64,000 bases of DNA from NCBI GenBank assembly GCA_963752565.1, contig CAVVZC010000015.1, forward strand, positions 1 through 64,000. Reading direction: 5' to 3'. The notes under the pieces are model-generated. The model saw only the letters and a program-made list of their open reading frames with translations. It was not told the DNA's origin and ran no database searches. This DNA is from UBA11574 sp963752565 (GTDB taxonomy: Bacteria; Desulfobacterota; Desulfobacteria; Desulfobacterales; UBA11574). How positions within the stretch are numbered: position 1 is the stretch's first letter; each line of letters begins with the position of its first letter. Below are positions 43,992 through 51,557 of the stretch, one piece after another. The translations under genes were made by a program, and so were the position numbers.

Positions 43992-44184
43992 GTATTATAC
44001 ATATGTTCTCTATAGTAAAAAAGACGGTAATTTTTATACCGGTTTCACACAAGACCTCAAGCTAAGATTTGATCAACACAATAAAGGCTGGGTCGAATCA
44101 ACAAGGGACAGGAGACCGTTCGAGTTGATATATTATGAAATTAGAAAACAAACACTCGACCGTTTGAATCCTCGAACCCTGTAG
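43990..44184 (+). pseudogene. GIY-YIG nuclease domain fragment, start codon lost
   Basis: In the frame starting AGG at 43990 the translation reads YYTYVLYSKKDGNFYTGFTQ, DLKLRFDQHNKGWVESTRDR and RPFELIYYE, a UPF0213-type GIY-YIG domain. Intact members begin M-Y-Y-T-Y, so AGG here replaces the expected ATG. The 3' end runs into a tail (IRKQTLDRLNPRTL) that is shared at the DNA level with the cassette at 45.73 kb and is not part of the domain. It is thus a decayed gene joined to the truncated four-helix-bundle gene. Confidence 0.7.
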
Positions 44185-44265
44185 TTTAAACCCTGTCCCC
44201 GCCGGTCGAAGAACCCTCTTGCGGTGAGGCGGGCAAGACCTGACACCCGACAACGGTTATCATTC

Positions 44266-44293
44266 TTGACAAATATATTTTTAGGCGTAAAGT
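44266..44293 (+). promoter_or_regulatory. promoter of the aldo/keto reductase gene
   Basis: TTGACA (44266-44271), 16-nt spacer, TAAAGT (44288-44293); the ATG follows 45 nt later. Confidence 0.6.
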
Positions 44294-44337
44294 GAGTATA
44301 GATTTCCAAGAGCCCTGAACCTTTTATGGAGGCAATC

Positions 44338-45297
44338 ATGGAACTTCGCATTCTCGGTACTTCCGATATCAAAATATCCCCGATCATTATGGGAACATGG
44401 CAAGCCGGCAAGGACATGTGGGTGGGCATCGATGATACTGAAACGACACAGGCGATAAAAGCGGCATATGATGCGGGTATCACGACATTCGATACGGCCG
44501 AGGTTTATGGTAGCGGCCATTCAGAAACAATCGTCGGAAATGCCCTTCAGGATGTGCGTGACAGGGTTGTGATCGCCACCAAGGTATTTTCAAATCATCT
44601 GAAATACAAACAGGTCATCGATGCATGTCATGGATCTTTAACAAATCTTAATACCGACTATATAGACCTTTATCAGATCCATTGGCCGCCGGGCTCCTTT
44701 GGTGGCAAAAAAGTTCCTCTGGAAGAAACCATGCGCGCCATGACCGACTTGAAAGCACAGGGTAAAATTCGCGCCATCGGTGTTTCCAATTTCTCCAGAT
44801 CGCAGCTGAAAGAGGCTGCAACATACGGAAGAATCGACAGCCTCCAGCCGCCCTATTCATTGTTTTGGCGAAAGGTTGAGACAGATGCCATGCCGTATTG
44901 TCTTGAGAACAATATCACTTTGCTTGCCTATTCTTCCATGGCCCAGGGGTTGTTGACCGGGAAATTCGGCCCGGACCATACATTTGCCAAAGGTGACCAC
45001 CGTTTCAGAAACAAACTGTTTCAGCCGGAAAATTATGAGCGGGTCCAAAAGGCATTGGAAAGACTCCGTCCTATTGCAACGGCGAATCATATCACTCTGG
45101 CGCAACTGGCCCTGGCTTGGGTCATTTCTCAACCCGGAACATGTGCCATCGCCGGTGCCCGCAACTCCGAACAGGCCGTTCAAAATGCCGCGGCTGCATA
45201 TGCTCGCTTGTCTGAAGAAGATCTGAAGGCCATTAATGACACCGGAAAAATGGTTACCGACCCATTGGATGATGATCCGGTGATGTGGGAATGGTAG
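44338..45297 (+). CDS. aldo/keto reductase
   Basis: 319 residues from the ATG at 44338 (GGAGG 5 nt before; a preceding in-frame ATG at 44326 overlaps that site). Signatures: GTSDIKISPIIMGTWQAG, AYDAGITTFDTAEVYGSGHS (catalytic Asp and Tyr), VVIATKVF (Lys), YIDLYQIHWP (His), GKIRAIGVSNFSRSQL and the late LALAWVISQPGTCAIAGA. It is an NADPH-dependent carbonyl reductase of the AKR superfamily; substrate open. It stands between two decayed four-helix-bundle cassettes and has its own promoter. Confidence 0.93.
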   Translation: MELRILGTSDIKISPIIMGTWQAGKDMWVGIDDTETTQAIKAAYDAGITTFDTAEVYGSGHSETIVGNALQDVRDRVVIATKVFSNHLKYKQVIDACHGSLTNLNTDYIDLYQIHWPPGSFGGKKVPLEETMRAMTDLKAQGKIRAIGVSNFSRSQLKEAATYGRIDSLQPPYSLFWRKVETDAMPYCLENNITLLAYSSMAQGLLTGKFGPDHTFAKGDHRFRNKLFQPENYERVQKALERLRPIATANHITLAQLALAWVISQPGTCAIAGARNSEQAVQNAAAAYARLSEEDLKAINDTGKMVTDPLDDDPVMWEW

Positions 45298-45390
45298 GAG
45301 TCTTTGTGTTTTTAGACCCTAGTTAAATACGTTTCACTATTGCTATCGCAAATTGAACAGGGCAGGCAAGGATTCAAAAGTTCAAGTGAG

Positions 45391-45725
45391 ATACTTAGGA
45401 ACTATAAAGAGCTAAAAGTATGGCAAAAGTCCTACCAGCTTTGTTTAGAAAATTACAGAAGAACAAAAGGATGTCCTGACGAAGAAAAGTATGGGCTGAC
45501 ATCGAAATTAAGGAGGGCGGCAGTCTCTGTTCCAAGTAATATATCAGAGGAATGCAGAAGAAAAACAACCCCTGAATATGTTCAGTTTTTATGCATAGCG
45601 CATGGTTCAATTTGTGAGATAGAAACCCAAATGTTGCTATCTGGTGACTTGGGGTTATTGAGACTGGAAAATTAGAGATGCTTAATGAAGGGATAAGAAA
45701 GGTTGAGAAAATACTCAAATTCTAG
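45391..45725 (+). pseudogene. four-helix-bundle (23S rRNA IVP-like) protein, second copy, decayed
   Basis: Reads ILRNYKELKVWQKSYQLCLE, TKGCPDEEKYGLTSKLRRAA, VSVPSNISEECRRKTTPEY and GSICEIETQMLLSGDLGLL, close to the full family. The position of the ATG in the first copy is ATA here (45391-45393), so the start is lost, and near 45675 a frameshift separates the last helix (EMLNEGIRKVEKILKF, ending at 45725). A tail following it (45733-45775) is the same as the tail at 44140-44182. Confidence 0.72.
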
Positions 45726-45815
45726 ATAAAATCATTAGAAAACAAACCCTCGACCGCTTGAATCCTCGAACCTTGTTGTTTAAACCCTGACCCTCGATGA
45801 AAACTTTTTTAAAAG

Positions 45816-46364
45816 ATGAAATATTGCAATCAATGCGGTTCAAACCTGGCATATCGCATCCCTGAGGACGACGATCGGTCGCGTTTTATCTGCGATGCCT
45901 GCCAGACCATCCATTATCAAAACCCCAAGTTGGTTGTGGGCTGTATTCCCACATGGAAAGACCATATTTTATTATGTCGGCGTTCCATCGAGCCGCGTTA
46001 CGGCAAGTGGACGATTCCGGCAGGATTTTTTGAACAAGGCGAGACAGTTGAAGCGGGGGCAAAACGGGAACTCTATGAGGAGGCCCGTGCATCCGTCGAA
46101 TTTCTCGAACCCTATGCCCTCTACAATCTTCCCTTTATCAGCCAGGTCTATCTGATATTTCGAGGTCCATTGAAGAATAAAAAGTTTCGAGCAGGGTACG
46201 AGAGCCTGGAGACCCTGCTGTTCAAGGAACATGAGATTCCCTGGGATGATCTGGCGTTTACCGTGGTAAGGGAAGTCCTCCGCAAATATTACAAGGATTT
46301 TTTAAAAGGTGCCTTTCCCTTTTACATAGATGATATCCTGCCGGATGCGATTAAGTCAATATAG
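45816..46364 (+). CDS. Nudix hydrolase with N-terminal zinc ribbon
   Basis: 182 residues. An N-terminal zinc ribbon (KYCNQCGSNLAYRIPED then FICDACQTIHYQNPK) is followed by a Nudix domain: WTIPAGFFEQGETVEAGAKR and ELYEEARA form the Nudix box (G-x5-E-x7-R-E-U-x-E-E). Zinc-ribbon Nudix proteins of the NudC/ADP-ribose type act on nucleotide sugars or NAD-like substrates; the tail SQPWW of NudC is missing, so ADP-ribose-like substrates are as likely. Ribosome site not evident. Confidence 0.88.
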   Translation: MKYCNQCGSNLAYRIPEDDDRSRFICDACQTIHYQNPKLVVGCIPTWKDHILLCRRSIEPRYGKWTIPAGFFEQGETVEAGAKRELYEEARASVEFLEPYALYNLPFISQVYLIFRGPLKNKKFRAGYESLETLLFKEHEIPWDDLAFTVVREVLRKYYKDFLKGAFPFYIDDILPDAIKSI

Positions 46365-46509
46365 TCAGCGACGTTTTCTAAGAATGAATGAGCGGTCAAA
46401 AAGCAAAATTGCATAACCGTCCGGTTTCATGATAGCGTGAGGCACGTTCTGCACGAACGTCCGCAAGATCTAACTGAATCAACGATTTAAACCGTATAGG
46501 GAGGTTATC

Positions 46510-46701
46510 ATGCTGTGTAGTTTTTCAACATTGGATAATGCCAACCTGGAAGCCATTCAGGCTCTGGAAAAAGAACTTGGCAAGATGTTGTTGTCTTTTT
46601 CCTGTCATGATATTGAGCCGGCAGTCATCGACGATGAAACGCTTTCAAAAATCGGTGAGCTGGAACAAAAGCTCGGTGTCGTTTTGGTCGCCGTCAAATA
46701 G
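46510..46701 (+). CDS. 63-residue duplicated small protein, copy 1
   Basis: 63 residues with a strong GGGAGGT 5-6 nt before the ATG. The peptide begins LCSFSTLDNANLEAIQALEK, contains Cys3 and Cys at LLSFSCHDIEP, and ends KLGVVLVAVK. A near-identical paralogue (three or four residue changes) is at 58834, also with GGAGG, 12 kb away. Family not recognised. Two conserved Cys and amphipathic helices suggest a small metal- or partner-binding cytosolic protein. Confidence 0.75.
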   Translation: MLCSFSTLDNANLEAIQALEKELGKMLLSFSCHDIEPAVIDDETLSKIGELEQKLGVVLVAVK

Positions 46702-46734
46702 AAAACAAACCAAAAAATTGTAAATGTTCACGGG

Positions 46735-47155
46735 GTGTGCTTCCCTATGTAACGATATTGGCAGGGTGGCTTTGTCATTTCCATGACTAGCAGTGGGGGA
46801 GACCGCGGATCCCGCATGGTTTTCGCGGGAGAACGCAAAGGGGACAGGAATGCCCCCGATGCTAAATCACTGAAATGACCAGACACGTAAACGCCGGAGT
46901 GAAGAGGGGGAATACACCTTCTGAACACGCATAAAAAACTATTTTATTGTGAAACATATTACATAAAATTGTAAATCAATTCAGATGGTAGCCGAGGACA
47001 ACACCCTGGCTGAAACGGCTCATTAGTCGACAACCAACATTATTTTCTCACTGGCGTTTCGTCTATGCGTGGGCTAGACGATAGGAGCCGGATGAACCGA
47101 GAGGTCCACGTCCGTGTCTGTGATAGGCTGAGGGGGAAGTTCCCTTGGACTACTC
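46735..47155 (+). mobile_element. group II intron relic without reverse transcriptase
   Basis: The 3' part has the domain V pattern: GAGCCGGATGAACC, GAGA loop, GGTCCACGTCCGTGTC (about 47085-47120), then GAGGGGGAAGTTCCCTTGGA and CTACTCGAC, a domain VI/3' end typical of bacterial introns. The base change near the end of domain V (CGTGTC where CGGTTC is expected) breaks two pairs. The 5' part starting GTGTGC at 46735 with several hairpins (for example CGCGGATCCCGC, CGCGGGAGAACG) fits domain I. Only about 420 nt separate the ends, so the reverse transcriptase gene has been lost. Probably immobile. Confidence 0.55.
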
Positions 47156-47247
47156 GACTCAACGATAGTTGAGAAGCGTCAATTATAATAACTATATAGC
47201 GACAATAACATCCACAATTTTATGCAAGTATGGATAAAGACATCTTA

Positions 47248-47276
47248 TTGACAATACGATCGGAGTTCTATATATG
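47248..47276 (+). promoter_or_regulatory. promoter upstream of the 47.49 kb gene
   Basis: TTGACA (47248-47253), 17-nt spacer, TATATG (47271-47276). Confidence 0.55.
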
Positions 47277-47491
47277 ACTGCTAATTATTCAAATTCAATA
47301 GAGAACTTCTTTCAAATACTGAACGGCATCATATATTGTTATTTACCGGTTACCTTGAATAAATTGATTTCTTCGATTAGGCAGCACTTAAAAAGCAAGT
47401 TATTATAAATTAAGTTGTGGTAGGGGTAAAATTTTGAGTTTCCAGAAGGTTAAAGTGAATTTACAATTCTTATTAAGAAAAGGTAGGTGTG

Positions 47492-48040
47492 ATGAATAGA
47501 AAGCAGAAGTGGTTACCACTAATACTTTTAGTGTTTTTCATTTTGGGTGGAATCTCGTTTGCATTCCAAAACGAACCTGATGGTTTTCAAGGAATAAAGT
47601 GGGGTACAATAATTACAAAAGATACCGAAGGTTTTTATCCAAAAATAATATATGAACCTAATTATACCGTTTTGGGGAGCAAAGTAAATAAACCTAATAT
47701 TGTCTATAACAACAAGAAAATAGACCTCGTAAGCCCCTCTTCTTTCCATTATATATGCTACGAAAACAAGTTTATGATGTTACGCTTGAAATTTAAGGCC
47801 TCAAACTTCTACGAAGCAGAAGAAATATTAACAGGTATTTATGGTAAGCCAACTATGACAAAGAATCCTACTGTTGATTTAGATAATTTACCAATAGTTC
47901 GTAAATGGATAGGGGATACTACGACAATAAAGATGAAAACTAATAGAGAGAATATAAAAAAGAACGGTAATAGTGATATATTGATCTATTCTACCAAAAT
48001 TTATGAAGAATATATTCAGTTTCGTACGGAATCGCAATAG
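47492..48040 (+). CDS. hypothetical secreted protein
   Basis: 182 residues from ATG 47492 (AAGGTAGG upstream; a GTG one codon earlier is less likely). Signal peptide WLPLILLVFFILGGISFAF followed by a soluble domain starting FQGIKWGTIITKDTEGFYPK, with FMMLRLKFKASNFYEAEEIL and GIYGKPTMTKNPTVD. The 'FQGIKWGT' start and 'GKPT' turn recall small secreted proteins that judge whether the start of a chain is steep, of unknown function, in deltaproteobacteria. The gene is AT-rich compared with the flanks. Confidence 0.65.
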   Translation: MNRKQKWLPLILLVFFILGGISFAFQNEPDGFQGIKWGTIITKDTEGFYPKIIYEPNYTVLGSKVNKPNIVYNNKKIDLVSPSSFHYICYENKFMMLRLKFKASNFYEAEEILTGIYGKPTMTKNPTVDLDNLPIVRKWIGDTTTIKMKTNRENIKKNGNSDILIYSTKIYEEYIQFRTESQ

Positions 48041-48049
48041 AAAGAAGAG

Positions 48050-48584
48050 TTACAATCGTTTTGGTGGAAAGTTCTTTAGAATTTCCTGTACCGCTTCGTT
48101 AATTAATTTCTCTTTTTTTTCCGGAGTATCTACATTTTGAACCTCAGCTTTAGCTACTCCTCGCCAAATCATTTTTTTCGATATAGCATCTACAAAATCA
48201 AGAATGAGCGATCCTTCTTCGTGTTCATATGTAGAAACCCCAGGCCCCCCGGTCAAATACATTCCAGAATCGACCATAACCGTATCCCCACTCTTCGACT
48301 TTAATTTTATCCTTTCTCCCATGATGTTCAGCAATTAAAAAGTCCGGATTATTTGAAGTCATCATTAACCCTTTTGCTTGAAGTTCATCATTAACCGCTT
48401 TTTTTACACGTTCAACAATATTGCTGTCTATGTCGGCTTTTTCAGGTACGGTCATCCAGTCATAGGTCTTAAGACTTTCGAAATCAGCTTGTTTATCGTA
48501 GTCATACTTTACACCATAGATCGTGGAACAACTGACGGTAAAACACATAAAGAGTAAAACAAAAACTGTATTAATAACTTTCAT
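48050..48584 (-). pseudogene. DUF4136 lipoprotein, frameshifted at a G run
   Basis: The first frame (48584 down to about 48250) gives a lipoprotein signal (TVFVLLFMCFTVSCSTIYG) and DYDKQADFESLKTYDWMTVP, the second gives GPGVSTYEHEEGSLILDFVD, KKMIWRGVAKAEVQN and NEAVQEILKNFPPK. Removing one G from the six-G run (48245-48250, seen as C on the plus strand) joins them as FDRGPGVSTYEHEEG, the normal DUF4136 fold. Either decay or a homopolymer error. A GEMM-I riboswitch lies about 170 nt upstream. The 3' remnant at 10394 is the same family. Confidence 0.78.
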
Positions 48585-48731
48585 TTTTAATTCCTCCGTT
48601 AGGAGTGTTAAAATTTGATCACAAAAACACGGTGATACCTTACCAATATAAGAGCTATAGCCATCGTTTTGTTATCTTGCCAAAAGCGCAACCTGAAGCC
48701 AATTCTTACTAATTACATAATCCTATTTCCT

Positions 48732-48772
48732 TTAAAATAAAAAGCCAAGCCACCCTTATATGGCAACTCGGC
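48732..48772 (-). terminator. terminator following the minus-strand riboswitch
   Basis: On the minus strand GCCGAGTTGCC pairs with GGTGGCTTGGC around ATATAAG, followed by TTTTTATTTT. The left arm is the 3' edge of the aptamer, so terminator and aptamer compete. Confidence 0.75.
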
Positions 48773-48850
48773 TATCTCTCTGCTCAATAGTATATCAGCG
48801 TAATGAGAGTCGTGGTTTTCCGTCACCCGATTTTTCGGGTTTTGGTTTAT
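48761..48850 (-). promoter_or_regulatory. GEMM-I riboswitch aptamer (minus strand)
   Basis: Read on the minus strand: AACCAAAACCCGAAAAATCG with hairpin CCCGA/TCGGG, GTGACGGAAAACCACGACTCT, a variable stem, and GAGATAGCCGAGTTGCC. The blocks align with the aptamer at 36.6 kb (GACGGAAAGCCGCGGGTCT, GATAGCCGGGCTACCG). It controls the frameshifted DUF4136 lipoprotein gene starting at 48584. The GCC to ACC change in the AAAGCC block makes this the weakest of the three. Confidence 0.75.
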
Positions 48851-49023
48851 TCTTGGATGGGTAAATATACTTACCCGTATTTTATGTAATTTGAATTTTT
48901 TGAATCGTCAATGAGGATTTTTGGAGGGATATTATGGGTACTCGAACTAATCCCTGACTTTGCGTTATCTTGCCATAAACACAACTATGACTTTACTTAT
49001 GATGTCATATTTTTCTGGTGTTG

Positions 49024-49112
49024 GGAAATAAATGACCCCTGATAGACTCCCAGCTCTCAGGGGCCAGATAGAGGAGGACATTATGGGGAGATCAAAAAAA
49101 CCATAATGTTGA
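49024..49112 (-). ncRNA. candidate small RNA, copy 2 (minus strand)
   Basis: Same unit as at 33.86 kb: hairpin ACATTATGG (49110-49101) with CCATAATGT (49086-49078), then terminator GGCCCCTGA/TCAGGGGTC with ATTTATTT. The long AAAAAAA-type loop (TTTTTTTGATCTCC) is also conserved. It lies just downstream of small peptide gene A and upstream of the riboswitch on the same strand. Confidence 0.62.
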
Positions 49113-49118
49113 ACAACA

Positions 49119-49147
49119 AGATACAAAACCACAATGTAGTATGTCAA
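49119..49147 (-). promoter_or_regulatory. promoter of small RNA unit copy 2
   Basis: On the minus strand TTGACA (49147-49142), 17-nt spacer with ACATTGTGG, and GTATCT (49124-49119), matching copy 1 base for base in layout. Confidence 0.68.
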
Positions 49148-49266
49148 TAGGGGGTATGCTTCATTTTCGTAGGGATATATCCTACAAAATAGGGATTATC
49201 CCTGCACTCAACCCCGGATAGCTTGACAAAGCGAAATCGGCTATCCTGGAAAGCACACACAACCAT

Positions 49267-49359
49267 TTACCGCAAGACCGATCTTTTAGACTTACGGTAA
49301 ATGATTATAACTAAGGCCACATAAACAATTGTAAGGCCTAAAATTAAATACATTAGCAT
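49267..49359 (-). CDS. 30-residue membrane peptide A of a tandem pair
   Basis: Thirty codons starting MLMYLILGLTIVYVALVIII and ending RKSKRSVLR. GGAGG stands 6-7 nt before the ATG. One membrane span with a basic C-terminal tail. It is clearly related to peptide B (49791-49886): LILGLTIVYVALVIIIY versus LVLGTTVVYAVTVIIYY. The 40 nt before the start (TTTTGAGTACATTTGCCGAT and AATAGGAG) are nearly identical in the two. This fits type I toxin-like or stress-induced small membrane proteins, but no antisense RNA is proven. Confidence 0.7.
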   Translation of the reverse strand: MLMYLILGLTIVYVALVIIIYRKSKRSVLR

Positions 49360-49501
49360 ATCATTCCTCCTATTAAAGATATCGGCAAATGTACTCAAAA
49401 CCTTAACCCACGGGATAGGCGCTGTAGGTTGAAGAGGAAATTGAGGAAGATTGACACTAACCGAACAGGATGGGCTTTCGGGGTTGTCCTGGATATGGCA
49501 T

Positions 49502-49573
49502 AAAAAAGCCTGGGTCGTATTGAGGCATTATTAGGCTACATCTTCTCGCACAAGTATCAGGTTACGACCCAGG
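49502..49573 (-). terminator. long-loop terminator between the peptide genes
   Basis: On the minus strand CCTGGGTCGTA pairs with TACGACCCAGG over a 43-nt loop and T6 follows. The loop contains TGTGCGAGAAGATGTAGC, complementary to plus-strand sequence at 49687-49704. Confidence 0.65.
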
Positions 49574-49650
49574 TTGTTAAGGCAATTATATTATCACAAT
49601 TCATTTTTCAAGCTTTTTTTCAGAATGATTTTAAACAGGCATGGGTATGA

Positions 49651-49685
49651 AAAAGCCCTTGGAAAGCAGGAGTGTTTCCAAGGGC
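49651..49685 (-). terminator. Rho-independent terminator of peptide gene B
   Basis: A perfect 11-bp stem (GCCCTTGGAAA with TTTCCAAGGGC, loop CACTCCTGC) followed on the minus strand by TTTTT. It lies 105 nt after the stop of peptide B. Confidence 0.85.
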
Positions 49686-49790
49686 CTGTGCGAGGAGATG
49701 TAGCAATACACATAGTATTATATATTTAAAGCTCAACCGTGTCAATACTGGATTATAGTGTATAAATTACGGATATAAAATACCCATCCA

Positions 49791-49886
49791 TTAACGGTCA
49801 GACCGATTTTCAGACTTTAGGTAATAAATTATAACTGTGACAGCATAAACAACGGTGGTGCCTAAAACTAAATACTTTGTTATCAT
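49791..49886 (-). CDS. 31-residue membrane peptide B of a tandem pair
   Basis: Thirty-one codons starting MITKYLVLGTTVVYAVTVII and ending YLKSENRSDR. AGGAG precedes the ATG by 7 nt. An upstream extension to 49991 lacks a ribosome site and the conserved leader runs across it, so it is not translated. One membrane span, paralogous to peptide A. It has its own terminator at 49651-49685. Confidence 0.7.
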   Translation of the reverse strand: MITKYLVLGTTVVYAVTVIIYYLKSENRSDR

Positions 49887-50091
49887 GTCATTTCTCCTAT
49901 TGAATATATCGGCAAATGTACTCAAAACTTTAAACCCACTCAGCTCTTTATATTTCGACGATCTCCTTCTGATGATTACCAATGCTTGCATCTGATATCA
50001 GACACTTACAAGTTTTTTAAACTTCTTATATAAAAAAGATATTATTTAACTTTAACAATATCCCTAATAATATTTAAATTTGTAATAAATA

Positions 50092-50820
50092 TATTGGCCA
50101 CTACATGGAACAGATCAAAAACGATTTTAGCCTGAGGCAGTTTTTTTTAACGGCCTTGATAAACGGGTCCCACATATCCATGACCACTGCCTCGATACCG
50201 TTACGCTGTTTGGCATTTAATTTGATTGAAAAACCTCTCCAAGGTTTTGGATTTACGGTCTTTGCCGACAAAAACCACGCGGCCGCTGACATAATCCAGT
50301 ACGATGGTCAGATACCGGTGACCCTTTCGTGATGGATATTTCGTCCACGGCCAAAATACGCAAGCCCTGGTAGTCGGGTTGTCCGTAATCGCGTTCCAGA
50401 TATAATTTGTCGATGTTTTTGACTGTTTTCCAATCCAGACCCAAGTGTCGAGCCACATCGGATACGGTCATCAACTGGCATAACTGATAGACATAAAGAG
50501 CCAATCGAGTTGTCACCCGAAGATAAGGGTGAAAAAGCTCCAAATCCTCGATATGGATGCCTTGACAGTGAGCACAAAACACTTTGCGGTATTTGCAGGT
50601 GATCCACAACCTGGCGGTAGCCAGGTTCAGATCCCGAATCTTGCGCCGGGTCCAGCTGTGAATACCGGAAGCCTTTTTGCCGCATCCATGGCATATGGGT
50701 TGGAATCGCTTGTCGGGCTGTACATGGATGTGAGCTGCGGTGGCTTCGGGTGTAACCGTTTGATTTACAATTTTGATTCGACGAAAGGGGAAATATGGTG
50801 CTATACTGAGTAGCGGACAT
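50092..50820 (-). pseudogene. ISL3-family transposase relic
   Basis: Joined over four frameshifts, the minus strand gives an ISL3 transposase: a zinc-binding start with CHGCGKKASGIHSWTRRKI and ITCKYRKVFCAHC, then LQMTV-like LCQLMTVSDVARHLGLDWKT, GLRILAVDEISITKG, HRYLTIVLDYVSGRVVFVGK, NGIEAVVMDMWDPFIKAV and KLPQAKIVFDLFHVVAN, after which the rest (about 40 percent) is missing. Shifts lie near the start, at GGG (about 50328), near 50215 and at an A8 run (about 50139). No terminal inverted repeats were found. It is a dead remnant. Confidence 0.85.
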
Positions 50821-50915
50821 CGCAGGCCTCCTTTGGATAGGGTTTTTCTTGGTCGTTAAACCATATACCTTCAGGAGTTACCGGATGTCCATTCTTAACC
50901 ATAAGGGAGGTGTCA

Positions 50916-51050
50916 ATGAACGTACTCATTAAGGATTTTCCAAACGATCTGCACAGAGAAATGAAGATTCAGGCATCGGTTGAGCGTATCTCGATGAAAG
51001 AGTTAGTTATCCGAGCGGTGAGGGATTACCTGAAGAAAAAGAAAAAGTGA
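50916..51050 (+). CDS. 44-residue CopG/RHH-like protein
   Basis: A short frame with GGGAGGT 5-6 nt before the ATG: MNVLIKDFPNDLHREMKIQA, then SVERISMKELVIRAVRDYLK and five Lys. The strand plus two helices match ribbon-helix-helix antitoxin/repressor proteins of the FitA/HicB-Arc type. Its stop is 7 nt before the ATG of the HIRAN gene, so they form an operon. No obvious toxin; HIRAN could be a partner. Confidence 0.75.
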   Translation: MNVLIKDFPNDLHREMKIQASVERISMKELVIRAVRDYLKKKKK

Positions 51051-51057
51051 GGAGGCT

Positions 51058-51531
51058 ATGGTATTCAAAAAACTAAAACGGATGTTGGGTCCTCAAAAGA
51101 AACCGAAGAAACCAGTTTCTGAAGAGATAAAGTTGATACCAATGAAAGAAATTTATGGGGATCCGAGAGATAAAGATTATGTCAAAAAGTTCAAAACAAA
51201 GGCTTTAGGAGTAACATTTAAAAACATAGATGGAAGTAGCAGACAGGAAGCTATCAAAAAACTTAAAGTAGGCCCAAAAGTCCGTCTGATATGGAATAAA
51301 AACAATCCTAAAGATTCAAATGCCATTATGCTTTTTCCAAGTGGTAAAGGAAATGTAGCTATGGAAACTTGTTTTGGACATTTAAACGCTAGTTTAGCTG
51401 CTGATGTTGTACATTGGGCAGATAAAAAAGAAATGGCGTTATATGCTGAAGTTGAAGGAGTTCTATCTGGAACAAAAGAATTACCGACATTGGGATGCTT
51501 GATTGAAATTACTACTTATCATGATTCCTAA
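51058..51531 (+). CDS. HIRAN-domain protein
   Basis: 157 residues. KALGVTFKNIDGSSRQEAIK, KLKVGPKVRLIWNKNNPKDS, NAIMLFPSGK and CFGHLNASLAADVVHWAD correspond to a HIRAN domain, a DNA-end or damaged-DNA binding fold usually seen in HLTF/RAD5-type proteins and as single genes in phages and islands. A Lys-rich N terminus (KKLKRMLGPQKKPKKP) precedes it. It follows the RHH gene closely and precedes a dead recombinase, so it is island cargo. Confidence 0.75.
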   Translation: MVFKKLKRMLGPQKKPKKPVSEEIKLIPMKEIYGDPRDKDYVKKFKTKALGVTFKNIDGSSRQEAIKKLKVGPKVRLIWNKNNPKDSNAIMLFPSGKGNVAMETCFGHLNASLAADVVHWADKKEMALYAEVEGVLSGTKELPTLGCLIEITTYHDS

Positions 51532-51557
51532 AGATAACATGAAAGGGGGGAATGATT

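Larger units (their letters stand above)
46702..47488. other. intergenic region with intron relic and promoter
   Basis: No protein gene. 46735-47155 holds the group II intron-like relic described separately. 47248-47276 carries a promoter for the next gene. Between 47280 and 47480 only AT-rich sequence is seen. Confidence 0.5.
49360..49790. other. spacer between the two small peptide genes
   Basis: No further frame. It holds the conserved leader of peptide A (to about 49420), then two minus-strand terminators (49502-49573 and 49651-49685) and an 18-nt inverted sequence pair (GCTACATCTTCTCGCACA at 49535 and TGTGCGAGGAGATGTAGC at 49687). Confidence 0.5.
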
